The notes beneath the pieces are model-generated. The model was not told the origin of the DNA. It worked only from the letters and a program-made list of their open reading frames with translations, and did not search any database. A stretch of DNA of 53,679 nucleotides from Reyranella sp. (GTDB lineage: Bacteria; Pseudomonadota; Alphaproteobacteria; Reyranellales; Reyranellaceae), in the NCBI RefSeq assembly GCF_004296935.1, contig NZ_SCVH01000034.1, positions 1 to 53,679 of the forward strand, given 5' to 3'. Position numbers and translations under genes: made by a program. Numbering within the stretch: the first letter of the stretch is position 1; each line of letters opens with the position of its first letter. Below are positions 1 through 8,526 of the stretch, one piece after another.

Positions 1-5
1 AGCGT

Positions 6-92
6 GCCCCCGTGGCGGAATTGGTAGACGCGCCTGACTCAAAATCAGGTTTCCTCACGGAAGTGTTGGTTCGAGTCCGACCGGGGGCACCA
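6..92 (+). tRNA. tRNA-Leu, anticodon CAA
   Basis: The acceptor arms GCCCCCG (6-12) and CGGGGGC (82-88) pair perfectly and are followed by an A discriminator and an encoded CCA (90-92). The anticodon stem CCTGA/TCAGG holds the loop CTCAAAA, giving anticodon CAA, which reads UUG leucine codons. The long variable arm (TTTCCTCACGGAAG region) and the T-loop GGTTCGAGTCC fit a class II leucine tRNA. Its promoter lies outside the window. Confidence 0.96.
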
Positions 93-108
93 TCGTGTGA
101 AATGCAAG

Positions 109-139
109 CGGGCCAGCGTTCAAGCGCTGGCCCGTTTTT
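109..139 (+). terminator. Intrinsic terminator after tRNA-Leu
   Basis: A perfect 10-bp stem (CGGGCCAGCG at 109-118 with CGCTGGCCCG at 125-134) closes a 6-nt loop and is followed by five T. It lies 17 bases past the tRNA CCA end and should end the tRNA transcript. Confidence 0.9.
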
Positions 140-314
140 CGTTCACCGGCGTCAGTCAAATCCGACCGGCAAACCCGGACTGTGGCTAAACTGCCGCCCG
201 TCGGAATTTGGAAAGCGCAAGACGCTGAACCGAAGACAGATGCGTACTATTGATCACGGTGACGGGCGTCTGGAGCCTTGGGCAATGGCGAGCGATTCGA
301 AGGGATAGTTGGTC

Positions 315-1955
315 ATGAGGAAAGTGTCGCAAGGTCGTTCGAGTGCCTCAGCAGGCGCTGTTATCGAACTTGACGCGCTGGTGATCGGAGCGGGTTTCGC
401 GGGCCTCTACCAGCTACTTTGCCTCCGCGATCGCCTTGGCTTGAAAGTGACGGCGTTGGAGGCCGGCGGCGGCGTGGGAGGTACATGGTACTGGAACCGC
501 TATCCCGGCGCGCGGTGCGATTCCGAGAGCCATGTTTATTGGTACACCTTTTCTCTCGATCTGATGCGCGAGTGGGAGTGGTCTGAACGCTATCCGGGTC
601 AGGCTGAGATCCTGCGCTATTTGAATTTCGCTGCGGACAAGTTCGATCTGAAACGCGACATTCATTTCAATACCAGAGTGACGTCGGCGCATTACGATGA
701 AGCCGCGAACCGTTGGCGAGTCCGGACTGATCAAGACGAAACATATGTCGTCAAGTTTCTCGTCACTGCGGTGGGCTGCCTGTCCACGGCGAACGTGCCG
801 AATTTTCCCGGCCTTAAGGATTTCAAGGGAGATTGGTATCACACCGGTGAATGGCCTCATGAGGGGGTGGACTTCACCGGCAAGCGCGTTGGCATGATTG
901 GCACCGGATCGACCGGCATTCAGGCCGCGCCCGTGATTGCGGCCCAGGCCAAGCACCTGACGGTGTTTCAACGTACAGCCAACTACTCGGTCCCTGCGCG
1001 AAACGTGCCGCTGACACCGGACTTCAAGCAGCATGTCAAACGGCATGCGAAAGATATCAGAGCGACGACCCACGAAACGCTGAACGGCATGGGCTTCAAG
1101 ATCGAGGACCGCAAGGCCGTCGAAACTTCGGCGGAGGACCGCGAGAAAATCTATGAAGCCGCTTGGGAGCGGGGCGGCCTGCAGTTCCGGGCGTCCTTCC
1201 AGGACATGCTAATGGATAAGGCGGCCAATGATACAGCCGCCGATTTCATCAAGCGCAAGATTCGGGGCATTGTGAAGGATCCGCGAACGGCGGCGCTATT
1301 GTCGGACATCGATCACCCCTACGCCGCGAAGCGCCCGCCGATCGATACCGACTACTTCGAGACCTATAATCGATCCAACGTCACGCTGGTGGACGTGAAA
1401 GCGGCGCCGATCCAGGCCATCACGGCGGCAGGCGTCCGGACTGCCGAGGCTGAGTACCCGCTGGATATCATCGTCTTTGCGACCGGCTTCGACGCCATGA
1501 CGGGCCCCATGCTGCGGATGGACATTCGTGGGCGTGACGGCCTGGCTTTGACGAAGGCCTGGGAAGCGGGACCACGCAACTACCTTGGTTTACAGATTGC
1601 CGGATTCCCGAACTTGTTCACGATCACCGGCCCAGGGAGTCCATCCGTGCTTTGCAATATGCCGGTGGCGATCGAGCAGCATGTAGATTGGATCACGAAC
1701 TGCATCGACTACATGCGGACGAAGGGTATGGAACGCATCGAGGCCAAGCCCGGCTCGATGGAAAAATGGGTGGCAGAGGTCAATGAGGTGGCCAACAGGA
1801 CGCTGCTGCCGCAAGCGAAGCATTCCTGGTACCTGGGTGCGAACATTCCCGGCAAACCCAGCGTGTTCATGCCTTATGCCGGAGGAATGGTCCGTTATCG
1901 CGAAATTTGCCAGGAGGTTGCGGCGCGTGACTATGAGGGGTTCGACCTCTCGTAG
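315..1955 (+). CDS. Flavin-containing monooxygenase, Baeyer-Villiger type
   Basis: This 546-residue protein has the layout of NADPH- and FAD-dependent Baeyer-Villiger monooxygenases, which insert oxygen next to a ketone to form an ester or lactone. An N-terminal FAD Rossmann motif (GAGFAG, about residues 23-28) is followed by GGTWYWNRYPGAR, typical of cyclohexanone-monooxygenase relatives. The family fingerprint FxGxxxHTxxWP appears as FKGDWYHTGEWP near residue 175, directly before a second nucleotide-binding motif, GTGSTG. The ATG at 315 follows a GAAGGGA-like site; a TTG two codons upstream is less likely. It faces a paralogue across a 9-bp gap. The ketone substrate cannot be read from sequence. 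Confidence 0.9.
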   Translation: MRKVSQGRSSASAGAVIELDALVIGAGFAGLYQLLCLRDRLGLKVTALEAGGGVGGTWYWNRYPGARCDSESHVYWYTFSLDLMREWEWSERYPGQAEILRYLNFAADKFDLKRDIHFNTRVTSAHYDEAANRWRVRTDQDETYVVKFLVTAVGCLSTANVPNFPGLKDFKGDWYHTGEWPHEGVDFTGKRVGMIGTGSTGIQAAPVIAAQAKHLTVFQRTANYSVPARNVPLTPDFKQHVKRHAKDIRATTHETLNGMGFKIEDRKAVETSAEDREKIYEAAWERGGLQFRASFQDMLMDKAANDTAADFIKRKIRGIVKDPRTAALLSDIDHPYAAKRPPIDTDYFETYNRSNVTLVDVKAAPIQAITAAGVRTAEAEYPLDIIVFATGFDAMTGPMLRMDIRGRDGLALTKAWEAGPRNYLGLQIAGFPNLFTITGPGSPSVLCNMPVAIEQHVDWITNCIDYMRTKGMERIEAKPGSMEKWVAEVNEVANRTLLPQAKHSWYLGANIPGKPSVFMPYAGGMVRYREICQEVAARDYEGFDLS

Positions 1956-1964
1956 CTTCGACGC

Positions 1965-3584
1965 TTAGGCCAGTGCCAGTTCCCGATATCCGTCGGCCGC
2001 CACCGCGTCGCAGCGCGCGCGGTAGGCCGGCGCGCTGCCGCTGTAGCGCGCGATCGTGCGCACCTGCTTGCCGTCGACGTTGCGATTGATCCCGGTCATC
2101 CAGGAATCGATTTCGTTCGACAGCAGGCCCTCGCCCAGCGCCTTGACGTGGTCGGTCCAGGACTTCACGCCCTCGGGCCGGGCCTCGACGCGTGTGAGGC
2201 CGTGCGCGCACATGTGGCGGATCAGGCCGGTCACCCATTCGACGTTGTATTCGATGCTGCGCGGGATGTTGCCCAATGCCGTGTGCGGTCCCATCAGCAT
2301 CAGCATGTTGGGGAAGCCTTCAACCTGGACCCCGAGGTAGGTCTTCGGTCCGCCCTTCCACTTGTCCTTGAGCTTGAGGCCGCCGGCGCCCCTGATGTCG
2401 ATGCGATCGAAGCTGCCGGTAATGGCGTCGAAGCCCGTGGCATAGATGATGATGTCGAATGCGTACTCGGCGGCGCTGGTCTTGATCCCTGTGGGCGTGA
2501 TCCGCTCGATCGGGGTCTCATTGATGTCGACCAGCGTGACGTTGGGTTGATTGTAGACCTCGTAATACCTGGTCTCCAGCGGCACGCGGCGAGTGCCGAA
2601 GCCATGGTTCTTCGGGATCAGCTTCTCGGCCACCGCCTGGTCCTTCACCCGCTGGCGGATCTTTTTGGCGACGAAGTCGCTGATCAGGGCGTTGGCCTTG
2701 CGGTCGACCAGCATGTCGCGGAAGTTGCCCTGCCAGATGCCGAAGCCCTTCTCGGCGTAGAGCTTCTCCCAGAATGCCTCGCGCTCCTCCGGTGTCACCT
2801 CGAACGTGCCACGCGGGTCGGGCGTGTGCAGGAAGCAGGCGAAGGTCTGCTGGCAGCGCTTGAACATTTCCGGATAGCCGGCCCTGATCTCGCGCATCTC
2901 CTCCTCGCCGATCCTGCCGTTGTGCAGCGGCGCGCACCAGTTGGGCGTGCGCTGGAACACGGTGAGGTGGCCTGCGGTCTTGGCGACCTCCTGGATGGTC
3001 TGCACGCCGGTGGCGCCGGTGCCGATCACCGCCACCCGCTTGCCCTCGAAGCTCACGGGCTCATGCGGCCAGCGCGCGGTGTGGCAGGACTGGCCCTTGA
3101 AGCTCTCGACGCCGGGAATGCGTGGCATGGTCGGCGCCGAGAGGGGGCCGATGGCGGTGATCAGGAAGCGCGAGGTGAAGTGGCTGCCGTCTTCCAGCGT
3201 GACGTCCCAGCTCCGTGCCTCGTCGCTGTAGTGGGCGGCGCTGACGCGCGATCTGAACTGGATGTCGCGACGCAGGTCGAACTTGTCGGCGACGAAGTTG
3301 AGATAGCGCAGGGTCTCGGGCTGGGGCGAGAAATGCTCGGTCCAGTGCCACTCGTCCAGCAGCTCCTGCGAGAAGGAATAGCCGTAGGAGTAGCTCTCCG
3401 AATCGAAGCGCGCGCCGGGATAGCGGTTCCAGTACCAGGTGCCGCCGACGCCGGTGCCGGCCTCGAGCACCCGCACCCGCATCCCGAGCTCGCGCAGGCG
3501 GTAGAGCTGGTAGAGGCCCGAGATGCCGGCGCCGATGACGATGGCGTCGTAGTCGAGGGCCTTCGTTTCGGGTGAGGCGGCCAT
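1965..3584 (-). CDS. Flavin-containing monooxygenase, Baeyer-Villiger type (second copy)
   Basis: This 539-residue paralogue of the convergent gene carries the same architecture: FAD motif GAGISG near residue 20, GGTWYWNRYPGARFDSES, fingerprint FKGQSCHTARWP, and NADPH motif GTGATG. The frame is open further upstream, but the ATG at 3584 has an AGGAG site 10 nt before it and begins just ahead of the FAD fold, so the upstream extension is probably untranslated. The two copies differ clearly along their length, which suggests old paralogues or separate acquisitions with different substrate ranges rather than a recent duplication. Confidence 0.9.
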   Translation of the reverse strand: MAASPETKALDYDAIVIGAGISGLYQLYRLRELGMRVRVLEAGTGVGGTWYWNRYPGARFDSESYSYGYSFSQELLDEWHWTEHFSPQPETLRYLNFVADKFDLRRDIQFRSRVSAAHYSDEARSWDVTLEDGSHFTSRFLITAIGPLSAPTMPRIPGVESFKGQSCHTARWPHEPVSFEGKRVAVIGTGATGVQTIQEVAKTAGHLTVFQRTPNWCAPLHNGRIGEEEMREIRAGYPEMFKRCQQTFACFLHTPDPRGTFEVTPEEREAFWEKLYAEKGFGIWQGNFRDMLVDRKANALISDFVAKKIRQRVKDQAVAEKLIPKNHGFGTRRVPLETRYYEVYNQPNVTLVDINETPIERITPTGIKTSAAEYAFDIIIYATGFDAITGSFDRIDIRGAGGLKLKDKWKGGPKTYLGVQVEGFPNMLMLMGPHTALGNIPRSIEYNVEWVTGLIRHMCAHGLTRVEARPEGVKSWTDHVKALGEGLLSNEIDSWMTGINRNVDGKQVRTIARYSGSAPAYRARCDAVAADGYRELALA

Positions 3585-4155
3585 CTGCTGTCGCTCCTGT
3601 CTGCGGTTCAAAATCGGTCCCCGTCCGCATCTGGTCAACCTTGGCAATTGGCGGATGATCGCTCTGCGAGAGTCCCGGACGTGCCTGCACTGCCAGCACC
3701 GAAGATTCTTTAGAGGTGATTCGACGAGTTCAGCAGGAAATGATAGGGCGTTTCCTGTAGGCTGGCGGTAATGCATCGGCGCTTCCGCCGGCCGTTGAAA
3801 TCAACAATGAGGCGTCCGTGCCACCGGGTCTCCCCCGGCGTGCCCCAAATGCTCTTCAGAGAGCGCCTGCGCCTGGCATGGTCCTGACCATGCCCTCGAC
3901 AACGAAGAACGAGACCCAAACAGCAAACGGCGCCGACGGCGAACGTCGGCCCGGACGATCGGCTTGCGACGCGATTCCGGGCGGGATTCTGGACAGGTTT
4001 CAGGACAGAACGCGTTACATTCAGGCGTCCACAAATAATGCGAGAAGGCCGTGAAAAAACGGCATCCAACGGCCCCTTAGGCCGTGAAAAGCCATGTGGG
4101 ATATGGCCGGGGACTAGGGCAGGGAGTTGGCCCGCGTCCGGCCGCCACGCGCCCG
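3585..4155. other. Gene-free stretch of 571 bp
   Basis: No convincing coding region is visible. Open frames here are arginine-rich antisense shadows. The stretch must hold the promoter of the minus-strand monooxygenase at its left end and the 3' end signals of the minus-strand LLM gene at its right end. Two short hairpins occur at 4048-4063 and 4069-4085. Confidence 0.5.
4054..4085 (-). terminator. Possible terminator of the LLM oxidoreductase gene
   Basis: On the minus strand a 6-bp stem (ACGGCC/GGCCGT, 4069-4085) is followed after 9 nt by six T (4059-4054). It lies about 70 bp past the stop codon at 4156. A second hairpin (GCCGT/ACGGC) encloses the T run, so this is not a textbook terminator. 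Confidence 0.35.
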
Positions 4156-5115
4156 TTACCAACCGAGATCGCGGCGCAGGCGTGCCGCGGTCTCGAGATG
4201 GCGTTCGTGGTCGCCGGCGAAGCGCAGCACCAGATGGCTGGCGCCGGCATCGGCATAGCTCTTGAGCCACGCGGCGGCGCCGGCCGCCGGACCGGCGTAG
4301 GACATCTGCCGCTGGCGGAGCAGGCCGGCGGGTTGGCCGTAGTAGTGCTCGAGATAGGCGTTGAGCCGGGTGTCGGCGCGCGTCGCGTCGTCGTCGATCG
4401 CGAGCGTCAGGTACATGGCGCCGGTGAGCGTGTCGGGATCGCGCCCGGCGGCGCGCGCTGCCTGCTTCACGTCGGCCCATTGCGGGGCATATTCCGCAAC
4501 GCTCGGCGAGTTGGGGAACCAGCCGTCGTACAGCCGGCCGATCCGTTCGCGGGCGGAGGCCACGGCGCCGGCGACCCAGATCGGGGGCCCACCCGGCCGA
4601 TGCGGTGTCGGGCCGAGCACGCTGGACGTAACCTTCCAGCGTCCTTCTTTGCCCCCCTCGTTGCTCCGTGGCCACTCCACCGGTTTGCCGGTCCACAGCG
4701 CGCGGCAAAGCGCCAGGCCTTCGACCATCCGGCCGACCCGCTTTTCGAACGTCACGCCCGCGGCCTCGAACTCGGCGCGGATGTTCGGCAGGTCGGCGGC
4801 GATGCCGACGCCCAGGATCACGCGGCCCTCAGCGATACGGTCGAGTGTCGCCACCTGCTGGGCGAGCACGACGGGGTTGCGGAGCGCGGGCAGCAGCACC
4901 GCAGTGCCGAGTTCGACCTTGCGCGTGCGCGCCGCGACCGCGGCCAGCAAGGTCAGCGGATCATGCCTCGGTCGGGCGAGGAGCGAGTCGCCCACCCAGA
5001 CCGAATCGAAGCCGAGTGCCTCGGCACGCTCGGCAAGCGCCAGCAGCGAGGCTGTCTCGGGCCGTCCCTCCATGACCCGCTCGCGGGTCGGCAGCAGGTA
5101 TCCCAATCGTGGCAT
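4156..5115 (-). CDS. LLM-class flavin-dependent oxidoreductase
   Basis: This 319-residue protein resembles the luciferase-like monooxygenase superfamily, TIM-barrel enzymes that use reduced FMN or F420. Visible family blocks are LAERAEALGFDSVWVGDS near the N-terminus, a stretch matching the usual T-x-x-V-x-LGTAV strand, and AEGRVILGVGIA in the middle. The ATG at 5115 precedes the conserved PRLGYLLPT strand and has a GGGA upstream. An in-frame ATG at 5148 would add 11 residues but lacks a ribosome binding site. The position beside two Baeyer-Villiger enzymes hints at a shared catabolic or detoxifying role, but the substrate is unknown. Confidence 0.82.
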   Translation of the reverse strand: MPRLGYLLPTRERVMEGRPETASLLALAERAEALGFDSVWVGDSLLARPRHDPLTLLAAVAARTRKVELGTAVLLPALRNPVVLAQQVATLDRIAEGRVILGVGIAADLPNIRAEFEAAGVTFEKRVGRMVEGLALCRALWTGKPVEWPRSNEGGKEGRWKVTSSVLGPTPHRPGGPPIWVAGAVASARERIGRLYDGWFPNSPSVAEYAPQWADVKQAARAAGRDPDTLTGAMYLTLAIDDDATRADTRLNAYLEHYYGQPAGLLRQRQMSYAGPAAGAAAWLKSYADAGASHLVLRFAGDHERHLETAARLRRDLGW

Positions 5116-5244
5116 CGGCGTTTTCCCATCTGTTTGATCGACGATCATAGCGGAACGGATTGCCGAACGAACCTGTGACGGCGTGCGACGTCATGCGTGA
5201 ATTGAATCGACCTTGACCCCTTGGATACCGACTGCCAGCATGAA

Positions 5245-5425
5245 ATCTGGTGGTTCCCGCAAGGGATCAAAAGGGAACGCGGTGCGTGCGCTTCGGCGCA
5301 CTACTCCGCGGCTGTCCCCGCAACTGTGAGCGGCGAGCCCGCGACCGAGAATACCACTGGGAACCTTCGGGTTCCTGGGAAGGTGGTCGAAGGCATTGAC
5401 CCGTGAGCCAGGAGACCTGCCGCCA
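5245..5425 (+). promoter_or_regulatory. Cobalamin riboswitch (uptake operon)
   Basis: The conserved blocks of the adenosylcobalamin riboswitch occur in order: a P3-like GGTGGTTCCCGCAAGG segment, AAAAGGGAACGCGGTG, GCGGCTGTCCCCGCAACTG, a TACCACTGGG block, and the B12 box AGCCAGGAGACCTGCC ending near 5421. The aptamer ends about 135 nt before the methyltransferase start. It should repress the methyltransferase-btuBFCD operon when cobalamin is abundant. No clear terminator stem follows, so the mode of control (translation or Rho) is open. The outer boundaries are approximate. Confidence 0.93.
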
Positions 5426-5560
5426 GCCGTTGTCACGCGCGAACGCATTGGGCGGGGTGTCCTGATGTAGACTCCAACCGGACTCCCTCCGCGTCCAGCG
5501 GCTGGGTGTCGGCTGGCTACAGTTCGCAGTGACGTGTGACGGTCGCTGCGAGTTTTCCTC

Positions 5561-6319
5561 TTGTCTTCTACTTCTCATGATCCCGCCGGACGCCGGCGCG
5601 AGATCGATCCGCTGGCGCTCTACGCCTCTGCGATCGACACGTCCGACTACGTGCGCCAAGTCGCGCCGCTCATTCGCGCAAGTGTGCCCGCGAACGGCGA
5701 TCTCCTCGATGTTGGCGCGGGCGGCGGCCAGCTCGGCGGCGCGCTACGCGATCCGGCGGGCCGATGGACCGCGATCGAACCGTCGCCCGGCATGCGATCA
5801 CGACTCGCCAGGTTGGACCATCCGCCGCAGGTGATTGCGGCCGACTGGCATCATGCCAATGAGCTGCCCGACAGCCACGACACCGTTCTGGCGGCAACCA
5901 TGCCCGCGACCATGGACGAACCCGAGGCGTTCCTGGCGCGCTGCCGGAGCTGGGCGCGGCGGACCGTCGTCTGGGTTGTGCCGGCGCACGCGGGGCCGCG
6001 CGGACTGTGCTTTGCCGGCTGCCTTCCCCTGGAATGGCACGGTGAAGACGAGACGCCAGGCATAGACATCGTCCTTCGTCGCCTGTTGCCGTCGTCGATG
6101 CCGCGCGACATCTCGTTCGCCGACTGGACCTTCACCGGCATCGTTCCCGATCTCGACGAACTCGCCGCCTATCTGGCCGACCGCCTCGGCTGGCCTGCTG
6201 GCGACGATCGTCGCGCTCGAATGCGCGCGCATCTCGCCCTCAAGGCGAAGCGGAAAGCAGCCGGGTTCCGCCTCGAAATTTCCAGAAGATCTGCCGTTCT
6301 TGTGTGGGGGAAGTCATGA
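5561..6319 (+). CDS. Class I SAM-dependent methyltransferase in the B12 uptake operon
   Basis: This 252-residue protein contains the SAM-binding motif I LLDVGAGGGQLG (about residues 47-58) and an acidic motif II region (WTAIEPSPGMR), typical of class I methyltransferases. It is unrelated to the tetrapyrrole methylases of the cob locus. It is the first gene after the cobalamin riboswitch and its stop codon overlaps the btuB ATG (ATGA), so the two are translationally coupled. The only reasonable start is a TTG at 5561 with a poor ribosome binding site, because the frame is closed by a TGA at 5537. The substrate is unknown. A role linked to corrinoid uptake or salvage is inferred from context only. 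Confidence 0.75.
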   Translation: MSSTSHDPAGRRREIDPLALYASAIDTSDYVRQVAPLIRASVPANGDLLDVGAGGGQLGGALRDPAGRWTAIEPSPGMRSRLARLDHPPQVIAADWHHANELPDSHDTVLAATMPATMDEPEAFLARCRSWARRTVVWVVPAHAGPRGLCFAGCLPLEWHGEDETPGIDIVLRRLLPSSMPRDISFADWTFTGIVPDLDELAAYLADRLGWPAGDDRRARMRAHLALKAKRKAAGFRLEISRRSAVLVWGKS

Positions 6320-8526
6320 GCAGGCTGCATTCGTATCTCATTACCGCAAAGGCCGTCCTGATTGCGACGGCGGCAGGTCTGCCGTCCGCCTATGCGCAGG
6401 ATCCCTCATCGGCGCAGGGGCCGCAGCCGGGGCAAAATCCCCAGCATTACTTCCTGCCCGAGGGCTTCATCACCGCGACCGGCCGGCTCGAACCGGTCAA
6501 TCGCATCGCCGGCACGGTGCAGATCATCCATCAGGACAGGATCGAGAAATCCACGGCGCGGTCGGTTGCGGACCTTCTGGCGGAGAACGCCGTCGGCTTC
6601 ATGAGCGAATGGGCGCCGGGGCAGACCTCCATCAACATCCGGGGCGCTGCGACCGAAGGCCAGGGCCGGGACTTCAAGAGTCAGGTTCTGGTGCTGATCA
6701 ACAGCCATCGCGCCGGCACTGCCAACGTCTCCAAGCTGTCGGTCACCGATATCCAGCGGATCGAAATCGTCCGCGGCCCGACGTCGGTCGTCTACGGCAG
6801 CCAGAACATGGGCGGTGTGATCAATATCATCCTGAAGACCGGGCGCACCGCTCCGGGAAATCTCGTCGAAGCCAGCGTCGGCTCGTGGAACCTCTTTCAG
6901 GGCATGGTGCAGAGTGGCGGGGTGATCGACGGATTCGACTACTACCTCGGCCTCTCCGGCAGCACGCGCGACAACTACCAGGTCGGCGGCGGCCAGATCG
7001 AGGCGAACACCGGCTGGACGCGCAAGGGCGGCACGGCCGCCCTGGGCTACCAGTTCGACGCCAACAACCGCGTCGACATGACGGTGCGCACCGACGGCAT
7101 CTACGATGCGGGCTTCCGCGGATCGAGCGCCAACACCTTCGCTTTCGACACGCGCTACAATCAATCGGTCGACCTCAGCTACAACGGTAAGATCGGCAAT
7201 CGCGGCTTTCTCTACTGGCAGGGCTACTACGTCCAGGATGTTGACGATCTCAACAATCCGTCGCCCCGGAGTGCACTGAACGCCGTCGCCGCCCGGACGA
7301 CCGTCGATCACAACAGACGGACGCTCGACATCGTCGGCTCGCGCTTCCAGCCGAGCTTCAACGTCTGGGAAGGCAACCAGCTGCTGATCGGCATCGACTG
7401 GGAGAGAAGCTGGCTGCTGTCGAACCGCAATCGCCAGGGCGGCCGCTCGGTGACCCAGCTCTCGCCACAGGACAACAATCAGACGGAGAACGTCTGGGCG
7501 TTCTATCTCGAGGACTCGCAGAGCCTGCTCAATGACAAGATGGTCGTGCGCGGCGGCGTACGTCAGACCATGGGAACGACGTCCCTGGACTGGACGCCCT
7601 TCGCCACCACGCTGCTCACCGGCACCAACAACTACACGGCCACGACCTATTCGACGGGTGCGACCTATGCCTTCACGGACTGGATGACCGGCCGTGTCGC
7701 CGCCGCCAGCGGATTTCGCGCACCGACGGCGACGGAACTCGGTGCCAACTTCACGACGACACCGATCGGCACCACGATCTTCGGCAATCCCGGCCTTTCG
7801 CCGGAGACGAGCCAGCAGTTCGAGGTTGGCACCACTTTCAACTGGCTCGGCGGTCGCCTCGATACCGTGGTCTTCCAGAACACCATCGCCAACCGGATCG
7901 CGCCCATCACCACTTCCTCGGCCGGTGGAAGGATCTCGCAGCTCCAGGTGAACAATCCCGGCAATATCGTGGTGCAGGGCGTCGAGTACCAGGCTGAAGC
8001 CGACATGATCCAGACGCTCAAGCTCGGGGCAAAGGACGCGTGGAACTGGAAGGTGTTCGGCAACGGCTACTACAACCTCAAGATGATCGACTACGGCGCC
8101 CAGGTCGGCGCCAACAGCTACATGGCCACCCGCATCAACCAGTACGGCATGGATGTCGGAACGCTGTTCGGCCAGAGCAATGTCGAGATGCCGTGGAGTT
8201 TCCAGCTGCTGGGAATCCTGCGCGGGCCGATGTGGTACAACACCGAGGAAAGTCTATCGCCGGTTTTCTTTCCCGGGCAGATTCGCAATACGACGGTCTA
8301 CCAGAAGGATCCGTTCTGGATCTGGAAGGCGCGAGCCGAACTCGAGGTTCTGAAAGGCGTCAAGATGTTTGCGGCCCTGAACAACATCTTCGACGTCAAC
8401 GCCCATCCGATCTTCATCGCCACGGACCAGAATCCATGCCGCGCCAACCTGGTGAACCAGAATGGCGCCTGCGGAAACTCGATGATGGGCCGCGAGTTCA
8501 TCATCGGAGCCCAATTCCGGTTCTGA
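6316..8526 (+). CDS. btuB: TonB-dependent outer-membrane cobalamin receptor
   Basis: This 736-residue precursor begins with a signal peptide cleaved near AYAQD (about residue 31). A TonB-receptor plug domain follows (INIRGAA, IEIVRGPTSVVYGS, GGVINIILKTG). The long beta-barrel ends with a terminal phenylalanine (IGAQFRF), the usual outer-membrane sorting signal. It moves corrinoids into the periplasm using TonB energy. The ATG at 6316 overlaps the methyltransferase stop and has GGGGGAAG just upstream. Position under a cobalamin riboswitch and before btuFCD supports BtuB rather than a siderophore receptor. Confidence 0.9.
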   Translation: MSRLHSYLITAKAVLIATAAGLPSAYAQDPSSAQGPQPGQNPQHYFLPEGFITATGRLEPVNRIAGTVQIIHQDRIEKSTARSVADLLAENAVGFMSEWAPGQTSINIRGAATEGQGRDFKSQVLVLINSHRAGTANVSKLSVTDIQRIEIVRGPTSVVYGSQNMGGVINIILKTGRTAPGNLVEASVGSWNLFQGMVQSGGVIDGFDYYLGLSGSTRDNYQVGGGQIEANTGWTRKGGTAALGYQFDANNRVDMTVRTDGIYDAGFRGSSANTFAFDTRYNQSVDLSYNGKIGNRGFLYWQGYYVQDVDDLNNPSPRSALNAVAARTTVDHNRRTLDIVGSRFQPSFNVWEGNQLLIGIDWERSWLLSNRNRQGGRSVTQLSPQDNNQTENVWAFYLEDSQSLLNDKMVVRGGVRQTMGTTSLDWTPFATTLLTGTNNYTATTYSTGATYAFTDWMTGRVAAASGFRAPTATELGANFTTTPIGTTIFGNPGLSPETSQQFEVGTTFNWLGGRLDTVVFQNTIANRIAPITTSSAGGRISQLQVNNPGNIVVQGVEYQAEADMIQTLKLGAKDAWNWKVFGNGYYNLKMIDYGAQVGANSYMATRINQYGMDVGTLFGQSNVEMPWSFQLLGILRGPMWYNTEESLSPVFFPGQIRNTTVYQKDPFWIWKARAELEVLKGVKMFAALNNIFDVNAHPIFIATDQNPCRANLVNQNGACGNSMMGREFIIGAQFRF

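Noticed and set aside
6-92. tRNA-Leu as an integration site of a genomic island
   Set aside because: No integrase and no repeated tRNA 3' end was noticed in the following sequence.
2148-3575. 475-codon plus-strand open frame
   Set aside because: It lies fully antisense to the second Baeyer-Villiger monooxygenase and has no recognisable motif; high GC keeps the frame open.
3710-4708. 332-codon minus-strand arginine-rich frame
   Set aside because: It overlaps the LLM oxidoreductase in another frame and continues into non-coding sequence; the composition is typical of a shadow.
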